A DNA stretch of 64,000 nt from Marasmius tenuissimus (lineage: Eukaryota > Basidiomycota > Agaricomycetes > Agaricales > Marasmiaceae): contig JAQOTA010000050.1 in assembly GCA_029532415.1 (NCBI GenBank), positions 310,001-374,000 on the forward strand. The letters are read 5' to 3'. The notes below the pieces were generated by a model that saw only the letters and a list, made by a program, of their open reading frames with translations, searched no databases and was not told the DNA's origin. Made by a program: the position numbers and the translations under genes. Positions 47,732 through 59,376 of the stretch are shown here, one piece after another (position 1 is the first letter of the stretch; every line of letters starts with the position of its first letter).

Positions 47732-50071
47732 CTACCGGGTAACCTGGCGGCCTAATTCCACCGGATCAGGACCTATGAAAAAGGTTGCCTCCAGCGGTCT
47801 GAAGTCATAATCCTCCCGCGAGATTTTACCTATCACGCCATGCCTAATGGATCGAATTATCAGCATCAGTCAAACGAGCTCGAGTTCGAAGCACACGACA
47901 CTCACTCCTCCGAGATATGTTCCTCCAACGGAATCAGGTCATCTCTCCTCTCGCATCTCTTGCAAACGAACCAATCCTTTCGCTTCCCGAACCAATATAG
48001 TACGGAACCATACTCCACAGTGTGCACGATCATACGATCAAACTGCGAAACAGGGAGGTAACGAGTATGTTCGGGCGTATGAGCGTTCTATCGGCGGAGA
48101 AAAACGTAGGGTCAGCCTCTTCCAGAAACTCGCGAAGACCTTAGTAAGTACGTACCACCGAATTGATCGCCGCAGACCACCTCATAAAAACCCTTGACCC
48201 ATCCTCCTTCGTGCAATCAACACACTGAACCATAGGATTCCCCCTCAACATCAACTCTGAACGCATCCCGGTGAGCGGCATCCCAAGTGCGAGTCCGATC
48301 CCTTCCGTCACTGCGTTGGCTTCCGTGTACAACTCGAGCTTCTGAACCGACAAATCGTTCGGTACCGATTTCTTATTACCACCCCCCGAAAGACGCTCTC
48401 GCCAGTCGATGGTACTCATCGTATGACAACGATGGGACAGGATCGCTGGGTAGGTATACACCGCTTTAGGACACCGAGGACAGCGGAATAGCGTCGAACA
48501 GAGGTCCAGATCCCCCTTCGTTGCCTCAGGTCGATGCTCCTGAAGTTTCTCAAGAAGTAGTCCCGTCTTGAACTCGTTCCACGACTGCACCTTCTGGAGC
48601 AAGTCCAGCCGTCGACCTTGAGAGATTTTCAATTTGACCTTGGACGTGATCGGCAAATCTTCAATCATTGTTCGAAAGGGCTCGGATAGGGCAACAATGT
48701 CTGTGTGAGGCATGACGAGACCTAAAGGAAGCTGTTTCCTGAACTCTTCCAGGTATTCGTCGAGGAGGTAGTACCGAGCGGTGGCCTGATCGCCTCTGAC
48801 ACAGTTCTCGTGGAAGTCTCGCATTCTCTCGAACGAAGGGTGGAGGTTTTTCCAAACTGGACAAAAGTAAAAGTCATGAGATTGAGCCCTCCCTCACAAT
48901 GCGGGACGGGCATACTCACCTGCATCCGTTATCGGTTGTGGGTGGGTACCTTTGACATACCCGCTGCCCCGGAAAATAGAACTCTGGACGACGGCTGGGT
49001 GCCAGCCTGACTCTATCAATCGGATCGCTATGCTAGTAAAGACAGAGGGTCCTTTTTAGACATGGACCGTGTTATTAAGTGAGGTACGAAACTCACTCAT
49101 CGTAACGTTCCTCTCGAATAGCTTCAATCTCAGCTTCTCGAGCCTCCTTTCGATCCATATCCCAGATCATACAGGCATCAACTGGCTGAAAACCGGGGGC
49201 GTCAGCCCGCAAATTCGGAGCATGATTAGAGGCCACATACCTTGAAGAGCTTCTCGTCCTCTTCAACCTTTCCTTGCACCCAGTTCTCGCGTTCTCCGAG
49301 TGATATCGAGATATACTCATTGTGTATCTCTTCCGTCGCTTCGATGGAGAACGCTATCTTCGCATCTGCGAACTTTGTGAGATTTTGCGTTGACAGAACC
49401 AAACTACGTCTTCTTACTTTGGGACCCTTGCCGGAACGATACGAATTTAGGAATCGTGGCCACTAGCGGTGAGGGTAGGTCTCTCATAAGGTCTCTCAAA
49501 TCGCCGTAGCTTGCAAAACTAGGCCAGTACCAAGTCAATCAGTATTCCGGACTCGAGGGGTTTTTGCAACGTACTATTTTCCCTGGCATTTCTTGCAGCA
49601 CCTCGTAAGAGCATGCCAGCCGATCTGTCGAATGTTTGTCGCGTTGCAGTGCTATAAAATAGCATCGTTAGTCTAGACCCGTGAACAAAAAACATAATCA
49701 CGCACCCAACAATGTGTGTCAAACAGTAAACTCGCGAACGCTGGCTCGCTCATCGAAGGGATTATTTCGGGCACATCAGACCTTTCTCGAGCTTTTCTCC
49801 ATGCGTGCGCGGCAGATTTGTCAAGAACGAATTTGCGTATCGTTTTCGTTGTCCTTGATAGTCTCAGAAGGTCCTGAGGGTGCAGATAGCCAAATATCTG
49901 TACAAGATACGATGGAGACGTGTCAAAAGGTGATTAAACCAGTAAGAAAAAGTAAAGTACCTCATGAACGACGTCCAGAGGAAGATTTTGAATGTTTTCT
50001 AGCACGCCTCGCGATCCTCTTGCCTTTTTCGGAGCGACTGTGTTCTTGGATTTATGCCTTTTGGGAGGCAT
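47732..50071 (-). CDS. F-box protein with C-terminal zinc-finger modules (copy 3)
   Basis: The start is ATG 50071 (MPPKRHKSKNTVAPKK). The F-box is LPLDVVHE, an intron (GTACTT...TTGTACAG), then IFGYLHPQDLLRLSRTTKTI and AHAWRKARER. Next is an HCNATNIRQIGWHALTRCCK module, then a helical exon (PVDACMIWDMDRKEAREAEI) and the main exon, which reads FRCPRCPKAVYTYPAILSHR and VQCVDCTKEDGSRVFMRW. Two small exons follow: HTPEHTRYLPVSQFD...FVCKRCERRDDLIPLEEH, and HGVIGKISREDYDFRPLE. The protein ends FFIGPDPVELGRQVTR with TAG at 47732. It is intact as far as can be read and is the best reference for splicing the other copies. Inferred role: SCF ubiquitin-ligase substrate adaptor. Confidence 0.82.
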
Positions 50072-50457
50072 TCTGTGCTTTGTAATCAAGATAGACGCCG
50101 AGAGAGAAGAAAAGCCTAGCTATATCTTTCGAGCTTGCTTCAAGAGTCGATGTGCAGGGTTCTGGTATGGTGGTTGTCGATGGACAAGCTAAGCGGTTTC
50201 GACGGAAAGTTGGGACAATCGTGGGGCTGAGTCCATGGACCAGGACCTGTCTCAAATAGGCCTGACGTCACCGGCCATGGTCACCACCGGTAAGGGTCCT
50301 TCATAGATTGAGATCGTACATGCAGCAAAGCTAGCCTAAATATTGAAAAACAAAAAATATTGGTATACAGATATCCGTATACCATTGTCGCGAGCAAACT
50401 AGCCTAGAGGGAATGGTAGGTATCCAGTCATATTGTAAACTTCTCCAAATTTGCCGA
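50072..50457. promoter_or_regulatory. Promoter region of F-box copy 3
   Basis: This includes an AT-rich inverted repeat: GGTATACAGATATCCGTATACC near 50361 is palindromic (GGTATAC / GTATACC). No gene is supported. Confidence 0.45.
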
Positions 50458-52095
50458 TCATGCCAGTGTACCGGGGCTGGTACGCTCGAGTTGACTATCA
50501 TTAGCTGTGGCTGCAAATTCCATCGTACAGATCGTGGAGACTGTCGGCTTCAACGAAGCTACACGTCGAATATGAAGAATAGCGTGACTTGTGAGAACCG
50601 AGTGTAGTACCCGCTCAAAACTGTGGACGGGATGTTCGGATATCAGACACGCAGTTGAGACGGATGAGGCAAACGTACGCGGCCAATAGGTTCACAAGAT
50701 CGCGCTGAGTACCCAATGCAAGAATCAGGAGAGCCTGTCAGGTGGTAATTGGCGTGGATATACGAGCGACTCACTGGAAGAGTGCAAACTACAACTACGT
50801 TGACCACGGAGACCACTAAATGATGTCTAATGTCAGTCCCCTGAGCCATCGTCGGCCATTCGATGTCGATAGCCTATTGCTCACAGAAGATGAGGATGTA
50901 ATAGATTATCCCTGGAGAGACAAAACAGTGTCAGTATTGATGAGTCATGACCAACCAACCGTATCCAAAAATTAACTCGCCATCTCGATATATGGTTTTC
51001 ACGAGTTCGGACTTCCCGCCCATTCGGACTAAATATGTGTGGGCAAGGGTCACTAGTTAGCATGAGTCCGAGCCATTAACAAGAGACCCACAGGCCGAAA
51101 TCCCAGGAATGACCATCATTATCATAGTTCCTGAACGTCTGGTATTCAGTCTTTCAGGTCCACAAAAGAGTGGCAGCCACGTACCAGTGTCGTACACCAT
51201 GAGGAAAATCCAGCACAAGTACAGTACGTCATTCCCGCCTGATATAAAACAACCGCGAAGCTGAGGTAGTGGGGGCACTGAAACTAGGGGAGAGATCAGT
51301 ACCTAAGGGGACGTTGGATTGATGTCAAAGGAGCTAACTCACATTCGGTGGTGTACTTGAAAGAGTTGAAAGAGACAAAACATGGTACCAAGCATCCTAA
51401 GCAAAAGACGAAAATGATTATAGCGGCAGAAATTCTCCGCTCCCATACAGCCCAAAGGCGGACTGCGAGGAGCACTGAATGGCATGACGGGTTTGAGTGC
51501 GGACAACAGGTGTACAAATCAAAAGCTTACCCTCGGAAAGCACAATGCCGATGATATAACTCCCTATAGGTTAGCATCTTAGTTATATCTGAGTGAGACA
51601 GCTGTGCTGGAACGCACATCCACTGATGGTGTAGCTGAAGAAACAGTATCGTGGAGTCAGGTCTTCCTGAAACTCATCTAGCGGACGAAAAGAGTAAGGT
51701 TTATAGAGCACAGACCTCGGATGGTCAGAGTGTCTTACGATAAAGAGTCATCCCTACGGTGTCAACGAACGGGAGATATCTTTGAATAAGATATACAACC
51801 GTCACAAAAGTCCAGTTCTTCCCCCAGACGTGCTTCACCTCTAGGGCCAAGTTGAGAACCACGTCGTACACAAGTATAGTCGAGCTTACGACTAAAAAGG
51901 GCGTTGTGGTCATTGAATCAGAAGTTATTTCCGAGCACCGAATATGATAAAGACGTACCGTCGGCATACTAAGAAGAAGCTTAGACTTCAGCCAATGCTA
52001 ATGTCAGGAGTTGGAAAGGGGCTCACCGCGACAAACTTTTGATGCCATATACTGGTAGTAAGGACTGGGTAGAGTGGTGTCGCAGCGGTACGCAT
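50458..52095 (-). CDS. DUF6533-family multi-spanning membrane protein
   Basis: The start is ATG 52095 (MRTAATPLYPVLTTSIWHQK). About nine exons with short introns are visible. The DUF6533 signature is VVSSTILVYDVVLNLALEVK, HVWGKNWTFVTVVYLIQRYL and PFVDTVGM. Further hydrophobic segments include VLLAVRLWAVWERRISAAII, IFVFCLGCLVPCFVSFNSF, VLYLCWIFLMVYDT, DGIIYYILIFC and LVVSVVNVVVVCTLP. The last exon has FERVLHSVLTSHAILHIR, a typical end for these proteins, and stops at 50458. One splice (near 50830-50885) does not join in frame with an obvious acceptor, so a small lesion or misread intron is possible. The family is abundant in Agaricomycetes; its function is unknown. Confidence 0.78.
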
Positions 52096-53759
52096 CGTCA
52101 CGATGCAAATGGGCGCCAAAGCCGAGCAAAATGAAACACTTTTATTTAAGACATCCGGACGCTAGATCAAAATTCATCAAGATGGCGTATCAGTTGGAAA
52201 CCATCGAGGACGAACAATGCAACCTGATGAGGACACTGACTCTGGGTCAACTCTACATGCTGTTCCCGGTCGTACATGCATGAGATTGATATCTGATGAG
52301 CCCGCACAGCCAACGGTACATAATACTCCACTGGTCTCGATCTCTTTGGCTCACCGTCAGCTCGAGATCCAAATTTTGACCGTCTCCAAGGACACTATAT
52401 TCATCTTCATAATTCCAAGAGTGCCAAGAATTGACCTTGGCGCGACTGACTCGGGATCAATTGAGATACAAAGTCGGGAGATGACATCTAGGCTTCATTT
52501 CAAAGGTCTAAGATCTTGTTGTTCCGAGATTCACTGTCAGGAGGAAGAAGGGCTTTTGGTGTCGGTGACATTAACAAACCATCATCAGCAAAATACCCGA
52601 ATGGTTGTAGGGCCATTTCGTACCTCAATACCTGTTAGGTAGCACGAAATCCGCTGTACCTGGTTGCGAACAGGAACGGACTATGTAACAGTATCAAAAC
52701 TTTTCCAAAATCCGGAAAAAGAGCGAGAATTTGTGAGCACAATACCAGTAAAAAACAATGGATTCGGGTACCTTCTAATGAGTGTTGAGGATGATACCGG
52801 AGAGTGAAGGTTGTTGCGAGTTGTGCAGAGTGTAACGGGCTTCGGAGGTTTTAACCAGTTTTGAGGGAGAGTGCCAGATAGTGGAGGTTGCGGCGAGTAT
52901 TGGAAAATGTCACAAGTACCAGCGGGTGGTAGAGAGAGAGTAACAGACAGTACAGGTTCTCCAGAGTTCTTTGAATGGCCATGCATTTCAATGGGTGTAT
53001 ATATTCACATTCCATCCTCAGATAGTCTATTGAGTATTTGATGATGATGTTGTTGATGATGAGCCGGCATGACGCCTAGTGCAGAGGACTACAACACGGC
53101 TATACTACTACTTACCAGAGAGGATTTTAGAGAGATAGAGGCAAGACGTAGAAGCTCAAGCACACTGTAGATTCAGGTAGAGAACTATGAGCTTATATAC
53201 ATGTAGAGACTATAGTAAATACCATATAAGGACTACAATGAAAATTGTACATATGATCATAAGTGGAAATAATAAATGGAACAATAGTCCCACATAATAT
53301 GATGGTGGGAAGTATGAACCGGGACTTCAGATATACCAGGATCTAATTATAGTCCACAGATTCAACAGTTGAAACTGGACTACCAGATATATGGACCGTT
53401 GTATCAGGCCGCTATTGCGCTTGAAAACAGAACAGTGGTAAAACAATAAGTTTTCGAGCTATTAAGTGCAAAATGGTACCGACGGGACTTGAACTGAAGG
53501 TCTAATATAGCAGTATTACACCGGCGGTGTTACCGTTCTACTACGAGAGCTTAGAAAAAGGAGAGACAAGGATTCGGATATGCCTGACGGGCTACACAGT
53601 AGCTCCCGGAGGAAGTTTTGGAGCACAGAAGAGAATCAAAACTGAGTAGCAAGATAGTGATAGAGGTCTGTGGAATGAGAGAACTCTACTACACTGAGAG
53701 AACTAGTACTAGCTACTGACGGATAGTCTACTAAAGCATCTAGTATCAACGGACACCGA
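52096..53759. other. Repeat-rich region without supportable gene
   Basis: This contains low-complexity runs (GATGATGATGTTGTTGATGATG near 53040) and a tRNA-like sequence at 53474-53551. The plus-strand ORF at 52217-52642 has no domain or paralogue and is not called. Confidence 0.4.
53474..53551 (-). other. tRNA-like sequence, probably decayed or SINE-derived
   Basis: On the minus strand the sequence has a B-box-like AGTTCAAGTCCCG and an A-box-like TAGTAGAACGGTAAC at roughly tRNA spacing, with CGTCGGTACCA at the 3' side. The acceptor and T stems do not pair well, so it is not called a functional tRNA. Confidence 0.3.
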
Positions 53760-54394
53760 TTAGAAGGACTCCGTACTAAAGTTAAGAGAAGCATTGTAAG
53801 GACTAAGTTCGAGACCTGAGAGGTTAGGACTACTGTCAGCCTCTGACGAAGGAGGGGCAGGGTTATTCATCCTTTGAATAGCGTCGGCGGGGTTGTAAAA
53901 GAACATCCTGACGGGAACCGCGTCACGAGGAGTAAGGATAGGAATGGCGTTGAAGATAGCATCAACCCAGGCTCAGGGAGCACCAGGAATAAGTGCTGTC
54001 GAGATAGAAAGGACCCCAATTTCTGCCATTGACTGAGCATACCGGCGGGTCTGTTGGTCAAGGATGTCTGGGAAGGTAGTTTCGTCGGTTTCAGGATAGA
54101 GGTACAAGCCTTCTTGTAATGGGTCAAGTCGAGAGATGGTGTTTTGTAGAAGGGGATTTTCCTGGTTACAAGCCACGTAGAACTGCAACAGTAAGGCAAA
54201 GTAGGCCTCTCGATTGCCAGTACAGAGTTCGTCTAGCTGACGAGCACGTCTAGAGTGTCTCGCTGGTAGGATAACAGCCTTCCCAAAAGGAGGATGGATC
54301 TCTGCGAAACGTTAGGAGATGATTGGTGTAGAAATAAGGGCTACTCACCTTCATAAACTTTGCGGAAGCAGGACAGAATACGGGAGGAATCCAT
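53760..54394 (-). pseudogene. Unknown two-exon gene, copy A, with in-frame TGA
   Basis: The start is ATG 54394 (MDSSRILSCFRKVYE), then an intron GTGAGT...TTCGCAG at the same place as in the neighbouring copy. Exon 2 reads EIHPPFGKAVILPARHSRR, YFALLLQFYVACNQENPLLQ, RRYAQSMAEIGVLSISTALI and PGAP, then TGA (53971-53973), then AWVDAIFNAIPILTPRDAVP to a TAA at 53760. The neighbour reads on through the matching site (PGYSAAW). The TGA is therefore probably a nonsense mutation. No known domain. Confidence 0.55.
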
Positions 54395-54537
54395 GAGATG
54401 ATTGAAGTAGGAAGTAAAACGACCGGCGAAAATAAAAATTTACACCGCCGGAAGCAGAGACTTAAGCGAGGATCGTTATCGATAGAAGTTTTGACCAACA
54501 AGACATATCATTTAACCAGAGCTACAATGGTACTACT

Positions 54538-55071
54538 CTAGTCTAGTATATCGAAGAAGTGGTGTTGTCCTGTGAAAGGGACCGTAGTTCCTTGAGCTAC
54601 ATCCTGAAAGACTTCATTGCACCACGCGGCTGAGTAACCGGGCATGTGAGCCATTACAGTACTAAGGAATCCAGCTCGCATAATAGCATGAGCATATTTC
54701 TCCACTAGAGGAGTAATACGAGTGAGTTTGTTGTAGGAGTCTTCTGAAAGGGCCGTAGGCTCATATAGGAAGGCTTGGGCGCGATCGGCTTCGGATAGGA
54801 AGAAGACTGCCGCCGGGCAAGTATGTCTGGACAACATGAAGTGTTGTAGAAGCAGGGCCATGAAGCCGTCGGGCGTAATGATCGTAGAGCTGAATGAGGC
54901 AAGCCTCCAAAGTCGATGATAGGGAAGATTGCCGGCCATTACTCCGTTGGGGTGAGCAGGGTAGATTTCTATAGAATGGGAAGAATAGACTATTAGAGTT
55001 GGGGTGAGACATCAATATGTCGATCATGACGCACCTTTGTAGAACTCCTGGACTAGTTTGCTACGGGCCAT
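54538..55071 (-). CDS. Unknown two-exon gene, copy B
   Basis: The start is ATG 55071 (MARSKLVQEFYK). The intron GTGCGT...TCTATAG splits a Glu codon exactly as in copy A. Exon 2 encodes EIYPAHPNGVMAGNLPYHRL, DGFMALLLQHFMLSRHTCPA, VEKYAHAIMRAGFLSTVMAH and MPGYSAAWCNEVFQDVAQ, ending FFDILD with the stop at 54538-54540. It is about 155 residues long, has no signal peptide and no recognised domain. The shared pattern with copy A is ALLLQ, then YA-x6-G-x-LS-x2-MA/TA-x2-PG. It lies in repeat-rich DNA near copia elements, so it could be a captured or element-borne gene. Confidence 0.55.
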
Positions 55072-56450
55072 TGCCCGTCGGGCGCATCATCCCAGAAGGA
55101 TAGTGAAGGCATGAGTAAGGAAGGAGTGAGCCTATGAAACAGCGGGATGGAAGAAGACCTGTGGATGAGTCAAGGGCCTAGACCCTATAGTTCCGGGAGA
55201 GCAAGGATGACTGAGCAAGAAAATTGCTAGAGCCAATGAACTGTCTTGGATTGTATGTATAGTTCCGGCAGAATGAGTCAGAACGAGTCGACGGGACTAT
55301 GACCCTCCGGGTAAGAAAACTATAGTCCCGACGGACAAGAATTAGTGGGAAATACTGGTCGACGGGGCACCAATTTACCTCTTCGGGCAATATCCCTGCA
55401 GAAACTCAGAATAAACAGGCAGAATATATAATTGGTACAATAGTTAGTTCAGCGAGTATATAAGGATGTAGGATTTATGTATGTTCCCCAGCAAGTACTA
55501 CCCATACCAGTAGGAAAGTTCGGAACATCTGCCCACACGCACTAGCATAAAAGCAGTATTGTATCCAGATAGAGCATTGCCCGGTTTCTGTAACAAGTAC
55601 CGTGTTCGTAGAGAAATCTAAAGAGTTTGATCAGTATCGAATTGCTTGAGTCGTCTTAAGATCTAAACCATTGTATTGTCGTTAGTCGTGTCGTATTTGT
55701 TGGCCCATCGAGAGGTCTTTCGTTTGTTGTTGTCATATTAGATCCGTCGAGTGGTCTATCGTCAGTCGTCGTCGTTTGAGATCCGTCGAGAGGTCTTCAA
55801 GTCGTTTAAGGCCCGTCGAGTGGTCTATCGCCCATCGAAGTTCGTTTCGAGTCGTTACTATCGTTGTCTTGTCTTTTCCCGCCAAACAACCAGTCTCCAA
55901 GTTTTTCCCGACGGAGTTACCTATTGTTCTGTCTATCCTTAGCAGGGTGTAACCTTTGTCAAGCCGACACATTCCTAGCACTCTCCAGAGTCGTTGAAGT
56001 GTTATTTGCACCCGCACTATTAGTGTATAGTTTAGCTCTTCTATTTACGACGTCCATTACTGCATCTATGCTTCAATTGTTTCACTATGATCTATGCTAC
56101 TCCTAGTCACTCCCGTTATAGTAGCTACAGCCACCTCTGTATAGTATATAAGTAGCTCTGTATCTACGTGCAATACCAGTACTTTTACTACTCTTGTTGC
56201 TGCCTCTAAGCCTATCTCCAGGTGAGCTAGTGTGTCCCATGCTGCCACTGCGTGGGCAGGACCTCTGCCTCAACAGGTTATGGGCCCTGGTGCCCTGTCG
56301 ATGTGCCCTGCGATGGCAGCTCTCTAGGATGTGCACCTTCATTGTGTGCTGCCTATGATGATGCGCTATTGTGGTCATTGCACTCAATAACCATCATGAC
56401 TGCTTAATCACTGTCGTGATGGGCAGACCGTTAACACCAGTTCTGAACCT
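55072..56450. other. Repeat-rich region upstream of copia fragment 1
   Basis: From about 55700 to 55835 the motif CGTCGAG(A/T)GGTCT recurs about four times with uneven spacing. The region could include a degraded 5' LTR of the copia fragment that follows, but no LTR pair was found. Confidence 0.45.
55700..55840. repeat. Degenerate direct repeats of CGTCGAG(A/T)GGTCT
   Basis: Copies read ATCGAGAGGTCTTTCG, GTCGAGTGGTCTATCG, GTCGAGAGGTCTTCAA and GTCGAGTGGTCTATCG, spaced about 33-50 bp. They alternate A and T at one position. No coding role is seen. Confidence 0.55.
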
Positions 56451-59236
56451 GTGAAGTTGACATCTTCATTGATGTTTGACAATGGTGGACTGTGTCCTCA
56501 ACAACAATCGATGGCTATCACCGTTGACTGTGCAGTAATTTCTTTTGTCATTGCCTATGATGATGAACCTATGCTGATTGTTGTTTTGTTACTCCAGATC
56601 GCTATGGCTCCTGTAATGTCTACCTTTATCCCCACCATTGAGGTCTTCAGCGGTGTCAACTGGCGCAAGTGGTCCAAGGGTCTTGGTACCTATGCCATGA
56701 TCAATGAGTTCTACAACCACTACACCAACAACCATCCTGAACCTGATCAACTTGAGAAACCTGCCAAACCAGCAGAACCCCAGCCAACTACTCGCACTGT
56801 CACTGTTCCTGCTTGTGAAGGTGGAGAAGCTACTCGACATCAAGAGACAGTCTCCCCTACAGATGAACAGATGCAGCAGTATGGTAGGGACCTTGAGCAG
56901 TATGCTAAGGATTTGGAAAGGTACGAGAAGGACCATCGACATTGGAAGAAGTATGAATTCAAGGCCATGGGTGCACTATGTGCTACCACTACCATTGCTG
57001 TGCAGAGTATTATCGAGGATGATGATACAGCTTGGAACACTTGGGAGAAAGAAGATCAAGGCTCATTATGGTCAACAGACTTCTGTTTCTGTTTGGGCTG
57101 ACTTCAAGTCGGTCATGGAGTTTCGTTTGTCTGGTGGTAACCCTGTTCCCAAGATTGCCAGACTCAAACTTCTATTCAGCCAACTCTCTGAAGTGCAGAT
57201 CGAACTCTCTACTCTCATCAAGGCCATGCTCCTCCTCTCTATCATTCCACAGTCATGGGCCAATGCTCGTGAATTCACTACCAATGGTAACTCACCAGCT
57301 GAACTTACTTTCGAAGTGGCTCGTGATGCCGTCATTAACCACAGCGAAGCTCGGAAACCTGCTCCTCTCACATTGCGCATTTCTTCTGTTAAGAAGAAGG
57401 ACAAGGACCTGAAGTTTAACCAGCAGTCCAATCCTCCTTCATCGATGTCCAACAATAACAACTAGTCTAATAACAACAATGACCAGAAGAAGACAAACAA
57501 CGGATGTGGCAGGAAGAAGAAGGGTGATTCTCAGGACAACAAGGGTGACTCCTCTCACAAGGGTCATTCTCATATTGCGTCCCTCGCTCATTTGTCCATC
57601 TCTTCACCACCTATCGTCCCTGATACTCCAGCTGTCGTACATCCCACGGACAGATCCCGGGATCCACTCCATATGCAGCATTTCTCTGGTGCTACCTCGG
57701 GTGGTACTGTTTTTGAGAATGCTCAGGCTGCTCACAGTCTTGCCGATCATCTTGGTGTTCCCAAGTATGCCCACGTCCTTGAACCTATGGAACAGGGAAA
57801 TGCGGCTGCTTCCTCTTCCTCCCTGAAGCATCGTATTGATGGTCCCTCCTCCACTTGTCACGAAGTGCTGAGCATCTATCGGAGACGGCAGAGGCAGAGA
57901 GCGGTGGTAGCAAGCTAGGAGAGGAGCAGCGGGCTCGACTCAGGCAGAGATAAGGCAGAACTGGTCCCAACGACAAGTTAGATCTATTGTAGAGAAGGAA
58001 AGCGAAGGAGACTGTACTACTCACCTGGTCCCAACGACAAGAGGTCAAGATGAGGGACCAGGTGAAGACTAGCTAGCTTATATACCTATCCTACGGTCAG
58101 AGCTGGAGTCGGAGTGGCTACCTATGAGTTGTGTATGAGTAAGTATGAGTCAAGGATGAATAAGGAATGAGTTGATATGAGATAATGGGATGGCTGCGCG
58201 ATGTGGGTTAAGGCTGCGCGATGGTGGGTTAAGAAAGGGAGTCGTGAGAAATAAGGATGTATAGTAAGTGACTGTGAGAAAAGGACATGTGATAATCATG
58301 TGAGCAGATGGTGGAGGGAAAAGTGGCGTCTTCATGACACCACTGCTCCACCTGCAAAGTGTACTAAGAGCATCGAGAAGGTTTACGACCTCTATGATTC
58401 TTTCTATGAGGACTCCGACTCTGAATATGGGGATCATATGACGTTGAATGCTATTAACTATTCCTTGCATACGGAGATTGCGAGTGGAAGTGCCATGGAC
58501 ATTGACAGCGAAATTGCAGATGCTGCTGGTTTTTCTGATGATGTTGAGTATGATTCGGTCTCCATTGGATCTGAGGAATCTGACGATGACAGGCAAGTGC
58601 CTTATCTCAGTCTTTCTTCTAACACTGATATGAACCTACAGTGCGCCGCTCTATCAGCTGCCTCTAAACGTAGTAGTTCGAGTATTGTGTCCCTTTTGAA
58701 ATTTGCACAATATATTTGTGATCACTTTGCCACCTGTGCAAATTGTAAGGGAAAGAAGGCGACTGGAAACTCGCAAGAGTGGATCGTCGATTCAGGTGCT
58801 TCATCTATCCTGTCTATTATGTTCCACTTCTATCAATTTGACTTCTCTTGCTTGGAGAATGCTTGCAAGGTGGTCTGCAAGTACGCAGATCATCTAGCAA
58901 ATTGAATTTTTATAACAAGGGTCAATGCCAGTCATTGGTTTCTTACCCGCTTATGCCTGGTCAAACCATCTTTTGGGTTAGCTTGCAGAAAGCCTCTGCT
59001 TGTAGCTTAATGGCCAAGTCAACAATGGATAAAGTTGACTACAAGGTTCTACACAGACATTTTGGACATTGTTCAGACAAGGCTCTGAATAAAGCTTGGA
59101 AGCATACTAAGAACTTCCCGGAATTCGACCGAAAACCAACGAAAACCCGATTATGCCGAAGATGTGCAGAAGGAAAGATGCACTCCAGATTGTTCCCTGA
59201 TTCCATTACTCATGCATTGAAACCCTTCTGGCATTG
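56451..59236 (+). mobile_element. Ty1/copia fragment 1 (gag, broken protease, GAG-pre-integrase)
   Basis: The Gag-like start is probably ATG 56604 (MAPVMSTFIPTIEVFSG). A frameshift near 57065 moves the frame to SVWADFKSVMEFRLSGG, which continues to a TAG at 57463-57465. A foreign insert follows (about 57880-58310). Then comes an acidic region and EWIVDSGASS, the aspartic-protease active site. Immediately after it about 190-230 nt are missing compared with fragment 2. Sequence resumes out of frame (YPVYYVPLLSI, then TGA) and reaches the GAG-pre-integrase motif HRHFGHCSDKALNKA and RLCRRCAEGKMHSRLF before a stop at 59234-59236. No integrase core, RT or LTR is seen. It is dead. Confidence 0.8.
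57880..58310. mobile_element. Foreign insert inside copia fragment 1, solo-LTR-like
   Basis: This sequence has no counterpart in fragment 2. It contains two copies of CTGGTCCCAACGACAAG (about 57954 and 58026) and a tandem GGCTGCGCGATG-TGGGTTAAG pair near 58190-58230. On the minus strand there is a TATA-like GGTATATAAGCTAG. This layout resembles an LTR with an adjoining primer-binding region. Ends are approximate and no target duplication was identified. Confidence 0.4.
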
Positions 59237-59376
59237 ATGTATGTCCTTCGACGACATTGGATCTCAAGGATCCAATGCTCCTCGTTGAGTATAGCGCCTT
59301 GATGGCTGCTTCCTGTGTTGATTAGACGCATGCTGATGCTGTCTTTTCTATATCCAACACCTAACCTCTTACTACT
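59237..59376. other. Junction between copia fragments
   Basis: 140 bp with several stop codons in all frames. No LTR-like sequence is seen, so fragment 2 appears to lack its 5' LTR here. Confidence 0.4.

Noticed and set aside
52217..52642. 141-codon plus-strand ORF
   Set aside because: No domain, paralogue or splice support, and it lies in repeat-rich DNA.
53474..53551. Functional tRNA
   Set aside because: A- and B-box-like motifs are present but acceptor and T stems do not pair. It is kept only as a tRNA-like remnant.
55700..55840. Regularly repeated motif considered as a CRISPR array
   Set aside because: Spacing is irregular, copies diverge and the genome is eukaryotic.
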